Assembly (NCBI GenBank): GCA_031423015.1
Contig: JANPER010000058.1
Coordinates: 1-53,304 of the forward strand
Direction of reading: 5' to 3'
From: DATGPD01 sp031423015
GTDB lineage: Bacteria; Planctomycetota; UBA1135; UBA2386
DNA length: 53,304 nt
Shown: piece by piece, positions 24,524 to 33,736 of the stretch
Layout of the letters: the number at the start of each line of letters is the position of its first letter
How positions within the stretch are numbered: position 1 is the stretch's first letter
Translations under genes and position numbers: made by a program
Notes under the pieces: model-generated
Databases searched by the model: none
Seen by the model: only the letters and a program-made list of their open reading frames with translations
Told to the model about the DNA's origin: nothing

Positions 24524-25239
24524 TGGCGACCCCGCGCATTGGCCTGGTCACCTACGGCCGCAACGCCGACGGCGTGTTCACCATGCCCGCCGCGTACGTC
24601 GACGCCGTGCGTCGCGCTGGCGGACTGCCGCTCCTGCTGGCGCCGGGTGAGCCGCGCCTCGAAGAGTGGTTCGGTCTGCTCGATGGGTTGATCCTCGCCG
24701 GCGGCGGCGACATCGACCCGGCCCTCTACGGTGGACGCGGGCACGCGGAGAACTACAAGTTCGACGCGGGGCGCGATGCGAACGAGGTGTGGCTAGCCCG
24801 ACGCGTGCGCACCACCGGCCTGCCGACGCTCGGAATCTGCCGCGGCCTGCAGATGCTCAACGTCGCCTACGGCGGGACCCTCATCGAGCACCTGCCTGAC
24901 GCAGTCGGCGAGGTCGTGGCGCATCGCGGGCCGGACAAGTCGCCGACGCCGCACGCGGTGTCGATCGAGCCCGACTCGGGTGTCGCGCGCGTGCTCGGGA
25001 CCACCACGCCGATGGGCACCTCGTGGCACCACCAAGGCGTGGCCGAGGTGGCGGCGGGCCTGCGCGTGGTCGGCCGCACCAAAGACGGCGTGATCGAAGC
25101 GCTCGAGCTGCCCGGACACCCCTGGCTGCACGCGGTGCTGTGGCATCCCGAACTCACCGCCGAGAACGACCCAGTGCAGCAGCGCCTGTTCGACGCGTTG
25201 GTGCAGGCGGCAAGCGAGACCAACGGAGACAAGACATGA
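24523..25239 (+). CDS. gamma-glutamyl hydrolase, class I amidotransferase fold (PuuD-like)
   Basis: 238 residues, starting at TGATG overlap with the synthetase. Peptidase C26 family. Nucleophile Cys106 in GICRGLQMLN, and catalytic His208 and Glu210 in LWHPELT; also LILAGGGDIDPALYG typical of PuuD. It would release glutamate from a gamma-glutamylated intermediate after the amine carbon chain is oxidised. Complete and in frame. Confidence 0.9.
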   Translation: MATPRIGLVTYGRNADGVFTMPAAYVDAVRRAGGLPLLLAPGEPRLEEWFGLLDGLILAGGGDIDPALYGGRGHAENYKFDAGRDANEVWLARRVRTTGLPTLGICRGLQMLNVAYGGTLIEHLPDAVGEVVAHRGPDKSPTPHAVSIEPDSGVARVLGTTTPMGTSWHHQGVAEVAAGLRVVGRTKDGVIEALELPGHPWLHAVLWHPELTAENDPVQQRLFDALVQAASETNGDKT

Positions 25240-26003
25240 GACTGCGAGACAAAGTGGCGTTGATCACCGGCGGCGCGAGCGGCATCGGCAAGGAGACGGC
25301 GCAGTTGTTCGCCGCCGAGGGCGCGCGCGTTGTCGTCGTCGACGTGACCGACAAGGCCGGGGAGGCCGTGGCGGCGAGCCTGCCCGAGGGCCGCGGCCGC
25401 TACGTGCACGCGGACGTGTCCGACGAGGCGCAGTGCCGGCACATGATCGCCGCCGCCGAGAAAGCCTTCGGCGCGCTGCACGTCCTCTTCAACAACGCCG
25501 GCATCATGGACTCGGCCGACGACGACGCCGTGCACACCGACGCCGCGGTGTGGGACCGCACGATGGCGATCAACGTCAAGGGCGTGTTCTTCGGCTGCAA
25601 GTACGGCATCCCGGCGCTACGCCGCGCCGGCGGCGGCTCGGTGATCAACACCGCGTCGTTCGTGGCGCTGCTCGGGGCCGCCACGCCGCAGCTCGCCTAC
25701 ACCGCCAGCAAGGGTGCGGTGCTGGCGATGACCCGCGAGCTGGCGGTGGTGCACGCGCGCGAGAAGATCCGGGTGAACGCGCTCTGCCCCGGCCCGCTGC
25801 GCACCGAGCTGCTGATGAAGTTTCTCGACACCGAGGCCAAGAAACAGCGCCGACTGGTGCATGTGCCCATGGGCCGCTTCGGCGAAGCCAAGGAAATGGC
25901 GCAGGCGGCGTTGTACCTGGCGTCGGATGAGTCGTCGTACGTCACCGGCACGAGCTTCATGGTCGACGGCGGGATCACCGCGGCGTACGTGACGCCGGAG
26001 TGA
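25236..26003 (+). CDS. short-chain dehydrogenase/reductase
   Basis: 255 residues; ATG at 25236 overlaps the hydrolase stop. Classical SDR: TGGASGIG cofactor loop (11-18), NNAG (86-89), catalytic Ser141, Tyr155 and Lys159 (YTASK). An Asp after the second beta strand (VVVDVTDK) favours NAD(H). In the operon it could oxidise the hydroxyl group of a gamma-glutamylated amino alcohol to the aldehyde used by the aldehyde dehydrogenase at 31614. A 76-bp mutated copy of its middle lies at 26681-26756. Confidence 0.9.
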   Translation: MRLRDKVALITGGASGIGKETAQLFAAEGARVVVVDVTDKAGEAVAASLPEGRGRYVHADVSDEAQCRHMIAAAEKAFGALHVLFNNAGIMDSADDDAVHTDAAVWDRTMAINVKGVFFGCKYGIPALRRAGGGSVINTASFVALLGAATPQLAYTASKGAVLAMTRELAVVHAREKIRVNALCPGPLRTELLMKFLDTEAKKQRRLVHVPMGRFGEAKEMAQAALYLASDESSYVTGTSFMVDGGITAAYVTPE

Positions 26004-26047
26004 GACTCGAAGCACGTCATCCGACGAGACCCCCACTGGACGACGCG

Positions 26048-26365
26048 CTACCACGTCAACTCGACCAAGGCGCCCGGAGACAGCCGCGACACAGCATCGA
26101 GGATGCTGGCGACCTGAGTGCGGATCACTGGCCAGCGCGTCGTCGGCAACACGACGATCGCGAGCTTGCGCCCCCCCACGGCTTGTTGGAAACGGAGCTG
26201 CTTATCTGTGGTCACGAAAGCCTCGAAGCCCTCAGCCTCCGCGGCGCGCAGCAAGTCGCCGTTGGTCAAGGTCGACCAGCCTTGTTCGTAGGCAGTGCGC
26301 ACGGTGTGACCGACCAACGCGTTGCGCAGCGGCACCGGGGTCCCCTGGTCGAACAGGATCAGCAT
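26048..26365 (-). CDS. DUF5615-type PIN-like toxin
   Basis: 105 residues. MLILFDQGTPVPLRNALVGH at the N-terminus, then AYEQGWSTLTNGDLLRAAEA and FVTTDKQLRFQQ, the pattern of DUF5615 PIN-like proteins. It follows a DUF433 gene by 17 bases, the usual partner. Together they form a probable type II toxin-antitoxin pair inserted after the SDR gene. Confidence 0.8.
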   Translation of the reverse strand: MLILFDQGTPVPLRNALVGHTVRTAYEQGWSTLTNGDLLRAAEAEGFEAFVTTDKQLRFQQAVGGRKLAIVVLPTTRWPVIRTQVASILDAVSRLSPGALVELTW

Positions 26366-26382
26366 GGCGGAGGGTGGTGGCT

Positions 26383-26601
26383 TCAGGCCACCGCCAAACT
26401 CTTCGCCGCGTGATCGAGCACCAGAATGACCTGCTCCTTGGTCACCCCGGGGAACCAGTCAACGAAATCGTCCACGCTGGCGCCGGCCTCGATGTTCTCG
26501 AAGAGCGCGGTCACAGGAACGCGTGTTCCGCGAAACACCCAGGCACCGCTGACGCGGTCTGGTGCGCACTCCACCGCCAAGCACGTGGTCCAGTCCAACA
26601 T
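26383..26601 (-). CDS. DUF433 antitoxin
   Basis: 72 residues. GAWVFRGTRVPVTALFENIE and FVDWFPGVTKEQVILVLDHA are hallmark DUF433 sequence, a small winged-helix-like antitoxin fold. Start at 26601 (MLDWTTCLAVE); the frame extends upstream to 26919 through duplicated debris that is clearly not part of the gene. First gene of the pair. Confidence 0.8.
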   Translation of the reverse strand: MLDWTTCLAVECAPDRVSGAWVFRGTRVPVTALFENIEAGASVDDFVDWFPGVTKEQVILVLDHAAKSLAVA

Positions 26602-26610
26602 CGTGAAGAC

Positions 26611-26675
26611 ACTAGGCCTGCGGCATGACTGTGGCAACCACCCGCTGGCCGCTGCCGCGCCTCCCCGGTTACCCA
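26611..26675 (+). repeat. 65-bp repeat, copy of 30919-30983
   Basis: actaggcctgcggcatga followed by gtggcaaccacccgctggcc and ctccccggttaccc is nearly identical to 30919-30983. The next block here is an SDR fragment, then an aldehyde dehydrogenase 3' copy; at 30919 it leads into a lipoprotein gene and the intact dehydrogenase. Confidence 0.7.
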
Positions 26676-26680
26676 TGCGA

Positions 26681-26756
26681 CGCGCCGGCGGCGGCTCCGC
26701 GACCAACACCGCGTCGTTCGTGGCGTTGGTCGGCGCCGCGAGCTGACGGTGGTGCA
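26681..26756 (+). pseudogene. fragment copied from the SDR gene
   Basis: gacgcgccggcggcggctcc and accaacaccgcgtcgttcgt match 25619-25682 of the SDR gene, and the final gagctgacggtggtgcac matches about 25735-25755, with some 54 bases missing between. A decayed partial duplicate in the same orientation. Confidence 0.65.
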
Positions 26757-27040
26757 CCGCACCGGTAGCCAGGCAGTGTCCGCGGCAGTCAGCGGGTCCG
26801 CAAGGCGCGCCGCCTACCCCGGAGTCCCGCGCAGGTACACCGCCTTGCGCCGCGTGAGGTGCGCGAACCCCCACCGCGACAGCGTCGTCCCGCGGCCGCT
26901 GTCCTTCACCCCCGTCCACGGCAGCTCACGGCAGCGCCGGGTCGAGGTAGTCACATCGATTCTGGTACACGGTGCCGCAGTCGAGGGCGGCGGCGAAGCG
27001 CTCGGCGCGGGCGCGGGCGCCGGTCCACACCGAGGCGATG
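26757..27040 (-). pseudogene. copy of the 3' end of the aldehyde dehydrogenase gene
   Basis: Matches 31560-31840 (flank plus C-terminal codons of the dehydrogenase) from ccggtagccaggcagtg to the codons for ASVWT. Differences include a 9-10-base duplication near 26926 that creates a stop after DYLDPALP. No catalytic part is present. Confidence 0.75.
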
Positions 27041-27096
27041 AGAACGCACCCCAACAGGACGAGGAGCCAGCCGAGGATCCGATCTACGACTCGCAT
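26926..27096 (-). pseudogene. chimeric open frame: membrane-segment start fused to aldehyde dehydrogenase tail
   Basis: The 56-residue frame begins MRVVDRILGWLLVLLGCVLI, a membrane-helix start, and changes at ASVWT to the dehydrogenase C-terminal segment (RARAERFAAALDCGTVYQNR). The join falls in sequence shared by both partners (ctcatcgcctcggtgtggacc against ctcaccgcctcggtctggacc). Probably non-functional, though it could encode a small membrane protein. Confidence 0.5.
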
Positions 27097-27206
27097 GACT
27101 CAAGGTCCTTTGGGCGCGGCCCAACGTCTTTGGCGCTCAGCCGCGCGTCGCTTGGGGCGCGTCGGCTGCTGCGGCGGGTTAGCCAGCCATCTCTCAACGG
27201 CATGCG

Positions 27207-27869
27207 GTGAACTCAACGTCGAGGTGGTGCCGAACGATCTCCACGGGAAGTTTCTTTTTCGGCGCTCCTGCCGTTCCTGAAGAGACCATCGACGGCGCCG
27301 TGCTCGAGTGGTTCAACTCGCGCGGCCACGCGGCGCTGGCGATCGAAGGCGGTCAACACGCGCGCAAGGAGACCATCGACAACCACGAAGCGTGCCTGTG
27401 GGTGCTGCTGTCGGCGATCGGCATGCTGGCGCCGGGCGAGGTGCCGGGTCGCGCGGGTCACCTGCAGCACCTGAGGTCGCCGGCGCAGGGCGCGCCGCCG
27501 GTCGTGGAGATCCGCTACCGCCACGTGGTGCGGCCGCAGGACCAGTTCCGCATGGAACCGGGCTTCGTCAGCTTCCAGCCGATCGTGGAGGGGCAGGTCA
27601 TGGGCAAGACGGCGCAAGGCGTGGTGACCGCGCCGGAATCCGGCCGCGTGCTGCTGCCGCTGTATCAGGTGCAGGGCGACGACGGTTTCTTGTCCGGGCG
27701 CGACGTGCGACCGTTGTGGCTCACGGTCGCCAAGGTGCTACGCCGGTTGCGCTTCGACTGGCTGGTGTGCCTGCTGCCCGGCGTGCGAGCTGCCAAGCAC
27801 GACGCCAACACGATCCTGGCCAGCCGTCGCGTGGCGCGCTGGTTCCTCATCGAGGTGTTCCAACGATAG
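27207..27869 (+). pseudogene. succinylglutamate desuccinylase/aspartoacylase family, C-terminal fragment
   Basis: Family sequence begins at about 27275 (ETIDGAVLEWFNSRGHAALA, IEGGQHARKETIDNHEACLW) and runs to a proper stop at 27869. IEGGQH with the downstream Glu belongs to the zinc-carboxypeptidase-like AstE/AspA fold. The N-terminal zinc site (HGNE-type) is missing, and the first 20 or so residues of the open frame are unrelated. Cannot be an active deacylase. It would fit an amine/amino-acid pathway like the surrounding genes. Confidence 0.65.
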
Positions 27870-27966
27870 AGAAAGGCAGCCGGCGGCCTTGTCGAGATCG
27901 TCGCTGACGGTGATGCTGTTGCGTCTCGGCCGCGGGCCTATGGCTGGGGCCGCAAGACGATAGGAC

Positions 27967-30576
27967 ATGCTCATGAATCCATGCGACGCGGTGGGATCGC
28001 CAAGGTCGAGGAAAGTGCCTTTGTGCTTGGCGTCTTCCGCTTTTCGGGCGGTCGCAGGTCTTAGCTGCCTTGGTCTGGCGGTCGTGCTGTTGCAGTCTCG
28101 GCGCGAGTGCCAGCGATCGCATGACACCGTCGAGCTTCCCATGGCCGACACGGTAGCAACGGCGATGCTGGCTGGGCTTCCTTTCGTCTTCGTCCAGAAC
28201 CAAGGTCAATGGGACACACCCGCGAAGTTCGTCGCCCGCAGAGCAGGGATGATTGCACGGTTCGAAAAGGAGAGCATCACCCTCCAACTCGCTCGGCGCG
28301 ACGGGGATCGGCAGCAGGGCGTGATCGTCCGCCTCGCCTTCGACGGGACGCTCGCGACGGTCGCGCTGGAAGGCCAAGGCGAGCAGGCCGGGCGGTACAA
28401 CTTCTTTCTCGGCAGCGATCCCGCGAAGTGGCGCACCGGTGTGCGCGGCTACTCGAACGTCCTCTACCGCGGATTGCAGGATGGCGTGGATCTACGGGTG
28501 CGAGGCCACGAAGGAAGGATCGAGTATGACGCGATCCTTGCACCGAGAGCCGACTTGCACGGAGTCGTCGTACGGTGTGAGGGGACGCAGGGGATCGAGA
28601 TCGAGCCCGACGGGTCCTTGATCATGAAGACCGCGCTCGGCCCGATTCGGCACACACGACCTGTCGCGTGGCAAGTCCTTTCGGACGGTGAGCACAGTCC
28701 GATCGAAGCGCGTTTCCGAATCGTGGCATCGAATCGGTTCGGGTTCGAAGCGCCAGGCTCTGACCCTGCGCTCGCGCTCGTGATCGATCCCGGCCTCGTG
28801 TACTCGACCTTCCTCGGTGGTGCGACGGGCGACTATGCAGTGGCGCTCGCGGTCGACGCGTCAGGCGCGGCGACCGTGACCGGGTTCACCAACTCGCCGG
28901 ACTTTCCAACGACCCCGGGAGCCTACGACAGGACCTTCAACAGCAGCGGTGGCCCGGAGGACGTCTTCGTCTGCCGGCTGTCTCCTTCGGGCAGCAGCCT
29001 CGTGTACTCGACCTTCCTCGGCGGTGCAAGCATGGATGTCGCGCGGGCGCTCGCGCTCGATGCGTCCGGCACGGCGACACTGACGGGCTCCACCTATGCG
29101 ACAGACTTCCCGGTGACCGTGGGCGCGTACGACACGATCTACAATGGCGGCGGCGACGCCTTCGTGACCCGGCTGTCGCCGTCCGGAGGAAGCCTTGTCT
29201 ACTCGACCTTCCTCGGTGGGGCTAGCGACGACGCCGCCCACGCGATCGCGCTGGACACGTCTGGCGCCGCCACCGTTGGAGGTAGCACCCAGTCAACGGA
29301 CTTCCCCACGACGGTGGCAGCGTACGACACGAGCTACAACGGCCGCGGCGACGGCTTCGTGACCCGGCTGTCGCCGTCCGGCGGAAGCCTTGTCTACTCG
29401 ACCTTCCTCGGTGGGACGGACTATGACTACGCGCTCACCCTGGCGGTCGATGCAATCGGCGCCTCGACTGTGGCAGGCGAGACCTACGCAGCGGACTTCC
29501 CCACGACGGTCGGAGCGTACGACGCGAGCTTCAACGGTGGCATCGATGCGTTCGTGACGCGGTTGTCTGCTTCGGGTGGAAGCCTGATCTACTCGACGTT
29601 CCTCGGTGGGACAAACTCTGACTACGCACTCACCGTGGCGGTCGATGCAGTCGGCGCATCGACTGTGGCAGGCTCTACCAGCTCGCCGGACTTCCCCACC
29701 ACAGCCGGAGCCTACGACCCGAGCCACAATGGCAACACCGACGCGTTCGTGACGAGGCTATCTGCGTCCGGCGCGAGCCTCGTCTACTCGACGTTCCTCG
29801 GCGGTGACAACTATGACCACGCGCACGCTCTCGCGCTCGACGCGTCCGGCGGTGCCGTCGTGGTGGGTCGGACCGAGTCGTGGGATTTCCCTGCGACTCC
29901 TGGCGCCTTCCAGATCTTCTACTACAGGGGTGGTGGCTGGCCTACACCCGACGCCTTCGTCGCGCGGCTCAGTTCTTCTGGTGGCAGGCTGCTCTACTCG
30001 ACCTTCCTCGGCGGCGTCGCGCGTGACGTGGCCGCCACTGTTGCGCTCGCCGCGACGGGCGAGGCCATAGTGGCGGGGGGAACCGGATCGACGTTCCCCA
30101 CGACGGTCGGAGCGTACGACACGAGCTTCAACGGCGGTAGCTTGGATGCGTTCGTGACGAAGCTCGACCTCCTGCCCACAGGCGCGTCCGCGTATGGCGT
30201 TTCCACCGCCGGATGTACCGGCCCACTCGCGATCGGCGTCACCTCGTGGCCGCGGGTTGGCAACGGCTCCTTCGCACTGACGTGCTCCCGCGCGCCCTCG
30301 CAAGCGATCGGCCTGCTCGGAATCAGTGCTGCTGGACTTGCGGCGGCCTTTCGGGTCCTCGGCGCCGACGTGTGGATCGACTTGGCGTCCCCCGGCCTGT
30401 TCGTGCCCGCCGCGAGCAACGCTATGGGAGTAGCGGAGGTGTCGCTCCCAGTTCCTGCCGCGGTCGGAGGCCGCGTCTACGCGCAGTTTTTTTGGCTCGG
30501 GCCAACATCACCGTCGCCATGCCCGCCGCTCGGCCTCAGTGCTTCCAATGCGCTAGCGATGACTGTTCAGCCCTAG
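27967..30576 (+). CDS. secreted SBBP-repeat beta-propeller protein
   Basis: 869 residues. A hydrophobic N-terminus (LSCLGLAVVLLQ) suggests export. An N-terminal domain (FVQNQGQWDTPAKFVARRAG) precedes seven copies of a roughly 60-residue repeat starting (V/I/L)YSTFLGG, each with DAxG and DFPTTxGAYD motifs: a beta-propeller. The C-terminal domain (GCTGPLAIGVTSWPRVGNGS, then SNALAMTVQP) matches a module I associate with planctomycete surface proteins. Role unknown; extracellular or outer-surface binding is likely. It splits the amine-catabolism gene set. Confidence 0.85.
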   Translation: MLMNPCDAVGSPRSRKVPLCLASSAFRAVAGLSCLGLAVVLLQSRRECQRSHDTVELPMADTVATAMLAGLPFVFVQNQGQWDTPAKFVARRAGMIARFEKESITLQLARRDGDRQQGVIVRLAFDGTLATVALEGQGEQAGRYNFFLGSDPAKWRTGVRGYSNVLYRGLQDGVDLRVRGHEGRIEYDAILAPRADLHGVVVRCEGTQGIEIEPDGSLIMKTALGPIRHTRPVAWQVLSDGEHSPIEARFRIVASNRFGFEAPGSDPALALVIDPGLVYSTFLGGATGDYAVALAVDASGAATVTGFTNSPDFPTTPGAYDRTFNSSGGPEDVFVCRLSPSGSSLVYSTFLGGASMDVARALALDASGTATLTGSTYATDFPVTVGAYDTIYNGGGDAFVTRLSPSGGSLVYSTFLGGASDDAAHAIALDTSGAATVGGSTQSTDFPTTVAAYDTSYNGRGDGFVTRLSPSGGSLVYSTFLGGTDYDYALTLAVDAIGASTVAGETYAADFPTTVGAYDASFNGGIDAFVTRLSASGGSLIYSTFLGGTNSDYALTVAVDAVGASTVAGSTSSPDFPTTAGAYDPSHNGNTDAFVTRLSASGASLVYSTFLGGDNYDHAHALALDASGGAVVVGRTESWDFPATPGAFQIFYYRGGGWPTPDAFVARLSSSGGRLLYSTFLGGVARDVAATVALAATGEAIVAGGTGSTFPTTVGAYDTSFNGGSLDAFVTKLDLLPTGASAYGVSTAGCTGPLAIGVTSWPRVGNGSFALTCSRAPSQAIGLLGISAAGLAAAFRVLGADVWIDLASPGLFVPAASNAMGVAEVSLPVPAAVGGRVYAQFFWLGPTSPSPCPPLGLSASNALAMTVQP

Positions 30577-30646
30577 CCCAGCTTCCGCAGAAGAGGCGTT
30601 GCGCGCCGGCCCCGAGCGTCCGCCGGCTCCTTCGGGTCCATGGCAG

Positions 30647-30884
30647 TGATCACCTCGGCTTGCTGCGTGCCACCAGGCGGAAGCCTACGACCCCGCCGAC
30701 GGTGTCGGGCGGCAGGCCCTGCACTGCGTCGATGCGGAACAGCGCCTAGCTCGCGGTGAACCGCCATGGCCGCACCGATGATGACCTCGGTCAAGTCGCT
30801 GAGAGTCTCGCTCACTTCGCTGCAGCTCTCTGTGGCCTTCTTCTTCTGTGGTTCTTTCTGGACCGCAAACCCATCAGCCGTCAA
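30647..30884 (-). pseudogene. GxxExxY-family start fused to FGE-like end
   Basis: Reading leftward, LSDLTEVIIGAAMAVHREL is the conserved N-terminus of GxxExxY (PDDEXK-like) proteins. It breaks off at about 30747. In another frame LPPDTVGGVVGFRLVAR and a stop at 30647 resemble the end of a formylglycine-generating-enzyme-like protein. Two gene pieces joined. The second assignment is weak. Confidence 0.4.
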
Positions 30885-30918
30885 GGCTCAGGGTGTACCG
30901 GAACTTTCGGGTTGCTGC

Positions 30919-30983
30919 ACTAGGCCTGCGGCATGAACGTGGCAACCACCCGCTGGCCGCCGCTGCGCCTCCCCGGTTACCCC
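30919..30983 (+). repeat. 65-bp repeat, copy of 26611-26675
   Basis: Nearly identical to 26611-26675 in the same orientation. Here it lies upstream of the small lipoprotein gene, likely the original arrangement. Confidence 0.7.
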
Positions 30984-31103
30984 ACCGTCTACCCGGTGCT
31001 CGTGTCGCTGCGCGACGGCGCCATCGCGAGCCCACTTCTCGCAACTCGCCCGTTCGCGGACCGCCCAGACTGCGCTCGTGGCCAACCTTCGAACCGACCA
31101 CGA

Positions 31104-31568
31104 TTGCGTATCCAACTTCTCGTTGCACTCGCTATGGCGCCTGCCATTGCCCTCACCTCGTCCTGCGAGCAACGCGCAGATGTGCCGGCTTCGCCGAAGT
31201 GGGTCATCACTCCCCCACCTGATCGCGCCCCGGAGTTCGAGCGTCCCGCTGACGTGAGATCCATCGAGATCACCCGGTTCCGGTCCCCCGGCGGCTCCCT
31301 GAGGCTCGACTCTCCTGCACCGATCGCCCGGGTGCTGGAGACGATGCGGAAGAGTGCTGAGCGAAACCGACGCGGCCCCTTTTTTGGCCTCCCAACCGAA
31401 ACCCTCACGCTGACCTTCGCGGATGGCAGCAAGGCGACGTACCACACGTGCGGTGGCAGCAGCGGGGCGTGGCAGCGCGTGGGGCAGACGCCCGCCGCCG
31501 GGGACACCTGGGGTGACCTCAGCTGGGATTGGGATGGAGTCCTGGACGCCCTCGAATGGGACCGGTAG
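31104..31568 (+). CDS. small putative lipoprotein, function unknown
   Basis: A TTG start at 31104 gives a lipoprotein signal (LRIQLLVALAMAPAIALTSS) with the lipobox Cys in TSSC; an ATG at 31134 and one at 30933 are alternatives, the latter inside duplicated sequence. The mature part has SIEITRFRSPGGSLRLDSPA and LTLTFADGSKATYHTCGGSS and ends DLSWDWDGVLDALEWDR. About 154 residues. No recognised family. It ends 46 bases before the dehydrogenase stop on the other strand. Confidence 0.55.
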   Translation: MRIQLLVALAMAPAIALTSSCEQRADVPASPKWVITPPPDRAPEFERPADVRSIEITRFRSPGGSLRLDSPAPIARVLETMRKSAERNRRGPFFGLPTETLTLTFADGSKATYHTCGGSSGAWQRVGQTPAAGDTWGDLSWDWDGVLDALEWDR

Positions 31569-31613
31569 CCAGGCAGTGTCCACGGCAGCCAGCTGGTCCG
31601 AAAGGCGCGGCGC

Positions 31614-33005
<1,392 letters not shown>

Positions 33006-33034
33006 GACAGCTCGCTATCTTCTGTCCTGTCGAC

Positions 33035-33736
33035 GTGATTCCCACCACGACTCAAGCACGGGTGCCGGCGCCGATCCTGGCCCTCGAGCTGCCGGAATCA
33101 ACGTGGTCGGCGGCGTTCGACGCCGACGGCACCCTGTGGCACGGCGACGTGTCCGAGGACTTCACCCGCTGGATGATCGCGGCGGGCCACTTCGACGGCG
33201 CGCTGTGGCCCAGTTACGAAGCCGTCGCGGCGCGCGACTCCAAGGCCGCTTGCTTCGAGATCCTGCGCTTCTACGCGGGGATGCCCGTGGCCCGACTGCA
33301 TGCGCTGGTGGCTGAGTTCTGGCGGAGCCCCGCGGGTGACCGCGTCTGGCGCCTCGACGTGCTGGCCACCCTGCGCTACGTCGCCGCCCGCGGCGCGCTG
33401 GTGTTCGTGGTGTCGGCCACGCCAACCCTGGTGTTCGGCGACCTGGCTGCCACGTTGGGGATCGCCGGCATCGTCGGCCTCGAGCTGGAGCTTGACACCG
33501 ACAATCGCGCTACGGGCCGTCACACCGGGATTCCGACAATAGAGGCAGGCAAAGTGACCCGCCTTCGCGCAACGACCGCCGCGCCCTGTCTGCTCGCCGC
33601 TGGCAACTCGGCGCTCGACGTGCCCCTGCTCGAAGCGAGCCGCGGGCTCGCCTGGGCCGTGGGGCCAGACGCGATCCTCGCCGCCGCCGCCCAACAACGC
33701 GGGTGGCTCCTCACCACAGATCCCGCCGCTCCATGA
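33035..33736 (+). CDS. HAD-superfamily phosphatase (SerB-like)
   Basis: 233 residues from a GTG at 33035. HAD motif I FDADGTLW with Asp29 and Asp31; motif II VFVVSATPT; a Lys in EAGKVTRL; motif IV GNSALDVPLL. The helical cap resembles phosphoserine or phosphocholine/phosphoethanolamine phosphatases. Its stop overlaps the next start (ATGA). Beside a choline-kinase-like gene and an N-methylamine dehydrogenase, a phosphorylated amino alcohol is a plausible substrate, by inference only. Confidence 0.85.
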   Translation: MIPTTTQARVPAPILALELPESTWSAAFDADGTLWHGDVSEDFTRWMIAAGHFDGALWPSYEAVAARDSKAACFEILRFYAGMPVARLHALVAEFWRSPAGDRVWRLDVLATLRYVAARGALVFVVSATPTLVFGDLAATLGIAGIVGLELELDTDNRATGRHTGIPTIEAGKVTRLRATTAAPCLLAAGNSALDVPLLEASRGLAWAVGPDAILAAAAQQRGWLLTTDPAAP

